Assembly: GCA_002299005.1 (NCBI GenBank)
Contig: DBMZ01000062.1
Span: 7,158-16,226 of the forward strand
DNA length: 9,069 nucleotides
Reading direction: 5' to 3'
From: Alphaproteobacteria bacterium UBA685
GTDB taxonomy: Bacteria > Pseudomonadota > Alphaproteobacteria > Puniceispirillales > Puniceispirillaceae
Part shown: positions 6,901 to 9,069 of the stretch, one piece after another
Layout of the letters: the number at the start of each line of letters is the position of its first letter
Position numbering within the stretch: position 1 is the first letter of the stretch
Translations under genes and position numbers: made by a program
The notes under the pieces: generated by a model
Seen by the model: the letters and a program-made list of their open reading frames with translations, nothing else
The model's database searches: none
What the model was told of the DNA's origin: nothing

Positions 6901-7920
6901 ATGATCGCGATGTATGATGAGGGGGGCGTGATGGAGGATAAAAAATCATCTTGTTGCACGCCGCAACGCGCTGAGGCCAATAGCGCGGTTTTGGCTGCTT
7001 TGCACAACCAGCCGCCGCGCGCTTATGAATATTTGCTTGGCGCAGATACCCCTTCTGCGATTGTTGAAATACCAGCTGGCACCGCCCTTATCGGCACAGA
7101 TACCCCCTACCTTGTGGTGGATGAAGAAGGCCCGTTGCGGACCAGCAAAATCAAACGCTTTTGGATGGATGCGACCACCGTTACCAATGCAAGATTTGCG
7201 CAATTTGTGCAGGAGACAGGCTATCAAACACAGGCCGAAGCCTTTGGTGATTCCTTTGTCTTTAACGGTCTTTTGCCACATGATGATTTCTTTGAGAGAG
7301 CCGTTGTTGGCGTGCCTTGGTGGCGGTCTGTTGAAGGGGCGTGTTGGCATAATCCCACAGGCACAAAATACCCCTCGCAAGCAGAGCCAGACCACCCTGT
7401 CACGCATATTAGCTGGCATGATGCGATGGCCTTTGCCAAATGGGCGGGCGGGCGTCTGCCAAATGAAGCTGAATGGGAACATGCCGCAAGAGGCGGTCTT
7501 GGTGATGTGAAATATCCGTGGGGTGATGATGACCCGCGCGATGATACGCTTGAAGGGCAATTCAATTGCAATATTTGGCAAGGCACCTTCCCCACCGATA
7601 ATAGCGAGAAAGATGGCTATTATGGTACCGCCCCCGCACAAAGCTTTGCCCCTAACGCCTATGGCCTTTATCAGATGTGCGGCAATGTGTGGGAATGGAC
7701 GACACAGCATTTCAAAATTCGCTCACTCAAAAAGCAAATACGCGCGCAACATGCGGATAAAATCGGATTTAAAGTGACCAAGGGTGGCTCATTTCTGTGT
7801 CATAAAAGCTATTGCTATCGCTACCGGATTGCGGCACGCTCATCCAATTCGCCTGATAGCACCACCTCACATCAAGGCTTCCGGCTGGTTTATGACAAGC
7901 CGCCCCAGACCCATTCATAA
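6901..7920 (+). CDS. Formylglycine-generating enzyme (FGE / sulfatase-modifying factor)
   Basis: FGE oxidises a cysteine in the CxPxR motif of sulfatases to C-alpha-formylglycine, their catalytic residue, using O2 and a copper ion held by two cysteines. The 339-aa protein shows the FGE-sulfatase fold: EIPAGTALIGTD (56-67), MDATTVTNARFAQFV (89-103), HPVTHISWHDAMAFAKWAG (165-183), LPNEAEWEHAARGG (186-199), CNIWQGTFP (223-231), GNVWEW (261-266), GGSFLCHKSYCYRYR (295-309) and AARSSNSPDS (311-320). C300 and C305 match the active-site pair of human SUMF1, separating it from EgtB- and PvdO-type relatives. No signal peptide is evident. The start is uncertain: the ATG at 6901 has CAGGA 8 nt upstream; ATGs at 6910 and 6931 are in frame, the latter behind GAGGGGGG. 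The N-terminus carries CTPQR (19-23), itself a CxPxR motif. An MFS gene follows after 8 nt; no sulfatase is in the window. Confidence 0.95.
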   Translation: MIAMYDEGGVMEDKKSSCCTPQRAEANSAVLAALHNQPPRAYEYLLGADTPSAIVEIPAGTALIGTDTPYLVVDEEGPLRTSKIKRFWMDATTVTNARFAQFVQETGYQTQAEAFGDSFVFNGLLPHDDFFERAVVGVPWWRSVEGACWHNPTGTKYPSQAEPDHPVTHISWHDAMAFAKWAGGRLPNEAEWEHAARGGLGDVKYPWGDDDPRDDTLEGQFNCNIWQGTFPTDNSEKDGYYGTAPAQSFAPNAYGLYQMCGNVWEWTTQHFKIRSLKKQIRAQHADKIGFKVTKGGSFLCHKSYCYRYRIAARSSNSPDSTTSHQGFRLVYDKPPQTHS

Positions 7921-7928
7921 GGCAGGCA

Positions 7929-9068
7929 ATGTTTCGCGATCACCCTCATATTGGCGTCTTTGCTTCATTTGGGCTTTACAGCTTCGCGTTTGGCGCATTT
8001 TTCCCGCGCATTGGTGATTTGCAATTACAGCTTGGCATCTCAAAGACCATGCTGGGCTTATCAATCATCGGCATTTCGCTTGGGGTACAGATATCGCTCT
8101 TAATCGCTGGACGGATTGTGGATGCCATTGGGTTTCGGCGCACGATGATTTGGGGCGTGCCTCTTATCAGCCTAACCGAAATGATGGCCGCCGCCTCATC
8201 CACGCCGCTCCATCTATTTGGCGCGCTTTTCTTAACCGGCATTTGTATTGGTCTGATTGAGGTTGCGGTAAATTTAGAGGCTGATAGGGTCGAACATAGC
8301 CTTGGGCGGCGCATCATGAACCGCTCACATGCTTTTTGGAGCTTTGGCTTCTTCCTAGCAGGCCTCGCAGGCGCCCTGTTAGCGCAATTAGGCATCTCAG
8401 CCTTTCATCACCTTGCCGGCTTTGTGGGATTGACCCTTATCTTGTCCCTATGGCTGTTTCGTGACTATCAGCCAGCGCCCAAAAGAGGTGATGACACGCA
8501 TGGGCATATCTTATTTGCGCGGCCTACAAAACCTATCTTATGGCTGGTCGCCTTGTCTGTATCTGCCATGTTGTTGGAAGGCGCCGGCATTGATTGGTCG
8601 GTGATATTCATGCGCGATATCTTTGCCACACCGCCTTTTATCAGCGGGCTTGCCTTGATCTTTTTTGCCCTATCACAATTTGGCGTTCGCTTTTTGGCTG
8701 ACAGCTATGTTGAACGCTATGGCCCTGAGCGTGTCTCGCTTTATTCCCTCATTATTCTCGGCTTTGGGGTTTTGGCAGTCAGCCTATCTATGCACCCTGC
8801 CATCGCGCTTATTGGCTTTATGATGATAGGCGGCGGCTCGGCTGTGATATTCCCGCTAACAATATCTGCGGCCGCGCAATTGGGCGACAGGTCATCGGCG
8901 GTCAATGTCGCATCATTCGCGCAATTATCCTTTATGGTCTTTTTATTAGCGCCGCCAATCTTAGGCATTATCGCAGATTATTTCGGCATCAGAATATCCT
9001 ACGCCATCGGTCTGCCATTGGTCGTCTTAAGCTTGCTAACCGTCTCATCCTTGCGAAAACGCGCCTAA
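7929..9068 (+). CDS. MFS transporter, MosC/YbjJ-like
   Basis: This is a complete 379-aa inner-membrane transporter of the major facilitator superfamily; its TAA stop is at 9066-9068, one base before the window ends. Motif A is AGRIVDAIGFRR (60-71). Two segments place it near the MosC/YbjJ group: NLEADRVEHSLGRRIMNRSH (115-134), with HAFWSFG following at 134-140, and LLEGAGIDWSVIFMRD (215-230) in the C-terminal half, where these proteins have an EGA..DWS signature. MosC is linked to rhizopine use in rhizobia and YbjJ is poorly characterised, so the substrate is unknown. It starts 8 nt after the FGE stop with a weak AAGG (7919-7922) overlapping that stop codon, which implies cotranscription and probably translational coupling with FGE. 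It is about 20 aa shorter than typical MFS proteins but both halves are present. Confidence 0.9.
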   Translation: MFRDHPHIGVFASFGLYSFAFGAFFPRIGDLQLQLGISKTMLGLSIIGISLGVQISLLIAGRIVDAIGFRRTMIWGVPLISLTEMMAAASSTPLHLFGALFLTGICIGLIEVAVNLEADRVEHSLGRRIMNRSHAFWSFGFFLAGLAGALLAQLGISAFHHLAGFVGLTLILSLWLFRDYQPAPKRGDDTHGHILFARPTKPILWLVALSVSAMLLEGAGIDWSVIFMRDIFATPPFISGLALIFFALSQFGVRFLADSYVERYGPERVSLYSLIILGFGVLAVSLSMHPAIALIGFMMIGGGSAVIFPLTISAAAQLGDRSSAVNVASFAQLSFMVFLLAPPILGIIADYFGIRISYAIGLPLVVLSLLTVSSLRKRA

Positions 9069-9069
9069 T

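Noticed and set aside
6946..7710. A 254-codon open frame on the minus strand opposite the FGE gene
   Set aside because: It lies antisense to a protein with full FGE motifs, has no ribosome binding site that I can see and no recognisable domain. Its length follows from the codon bias of the sense strand.
1..9069. Possibility that the three MFS genes are recent duplicates
   Set aside because: Their motif A sequences, lengths and diagnostic segments differ throughout, placing them in separate subgroups.
1..9069. CRISPR arrays, tRNA or rRNA genes, insertion sequences, defence or phage genes
   Set aside because: No regularly spaced repeats, no transposase or integrase motifs and no structural-RNA-like stretches were found; nearly all sequence is accounted for by metabolic and transport genes.

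Overview
The window is a gene-dense stretch of bacterial chromosome with short intergenic gaps and moderate base composition (roughly half G+C by eye). The gene content fits a marine-type alphaproteobacterium: a TRAP transporter with its own periplasmic binding protein, several major facilitator (MFS) transporters, a VOC protein, an SDR and a formylglycine-generating enzyme. A SAR116- or Rhodobacterales-like source is plausible, but that is an inference from gene content, not from a marker gene. I saw no rRNA, tRNA, CRISPR array, insertion sequence or phage gene.

Layout. (1) Positions 1-788, minus strand: the N-terminal part of an MFS transporter that runs off the left edge. (2) Positions 789-982: a divergent control region with a 19-bp imperfect palindrome and an AT-rich promoter area. 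(3) Positions 983-4691, plus strand: a TRAP cluster consisting of a DctP-type binding protein, a strong intrinsic terminator, an apparent new promoter, the small membrane subunit DctQ, the large membrane subunit DctM (4-bp overlap with dctQ), and a glyoxalase-like VOC protein. (4) Positions 4730-6753, minus strand: an MFS transporter followed by a short-chain dehydrogenase, apparently one operon and convergent with the TRAP cluster. (5) Positions 6754-6900: a second divergent control region. (6) Positions 6901-9068, plus strand: a genuine FGE-type formylglycine-generating enzyme, with both active-site cysteines, followed 8 nt later by a MosC/YbjJ-like MFS transporter.

How the genes may work together. 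The TRAP system would import an organic-acid-type solute across the inner membrane using the ion gradient. The terminator and promoter between binding protein and membrane subunits would let the binding protein be made in excess and the membrane pair be transcribed separately. The VOC protein is translationally placed as part of the same cluster and may act on the imported compound. The FGE activates sulfatases by converting a cysteine to formylglycine, but no sulfatase is present here, so its client must lie outside the window. The most unusual observation is that this FGE carries a CxPxR sequence, the motif FGE itself modifies, near its own N-terminus. The three MFS proteins belong to visibly different subgroups, so they are not recent duplicates. 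No substrate can be assigned to any transporter from sequence alone.
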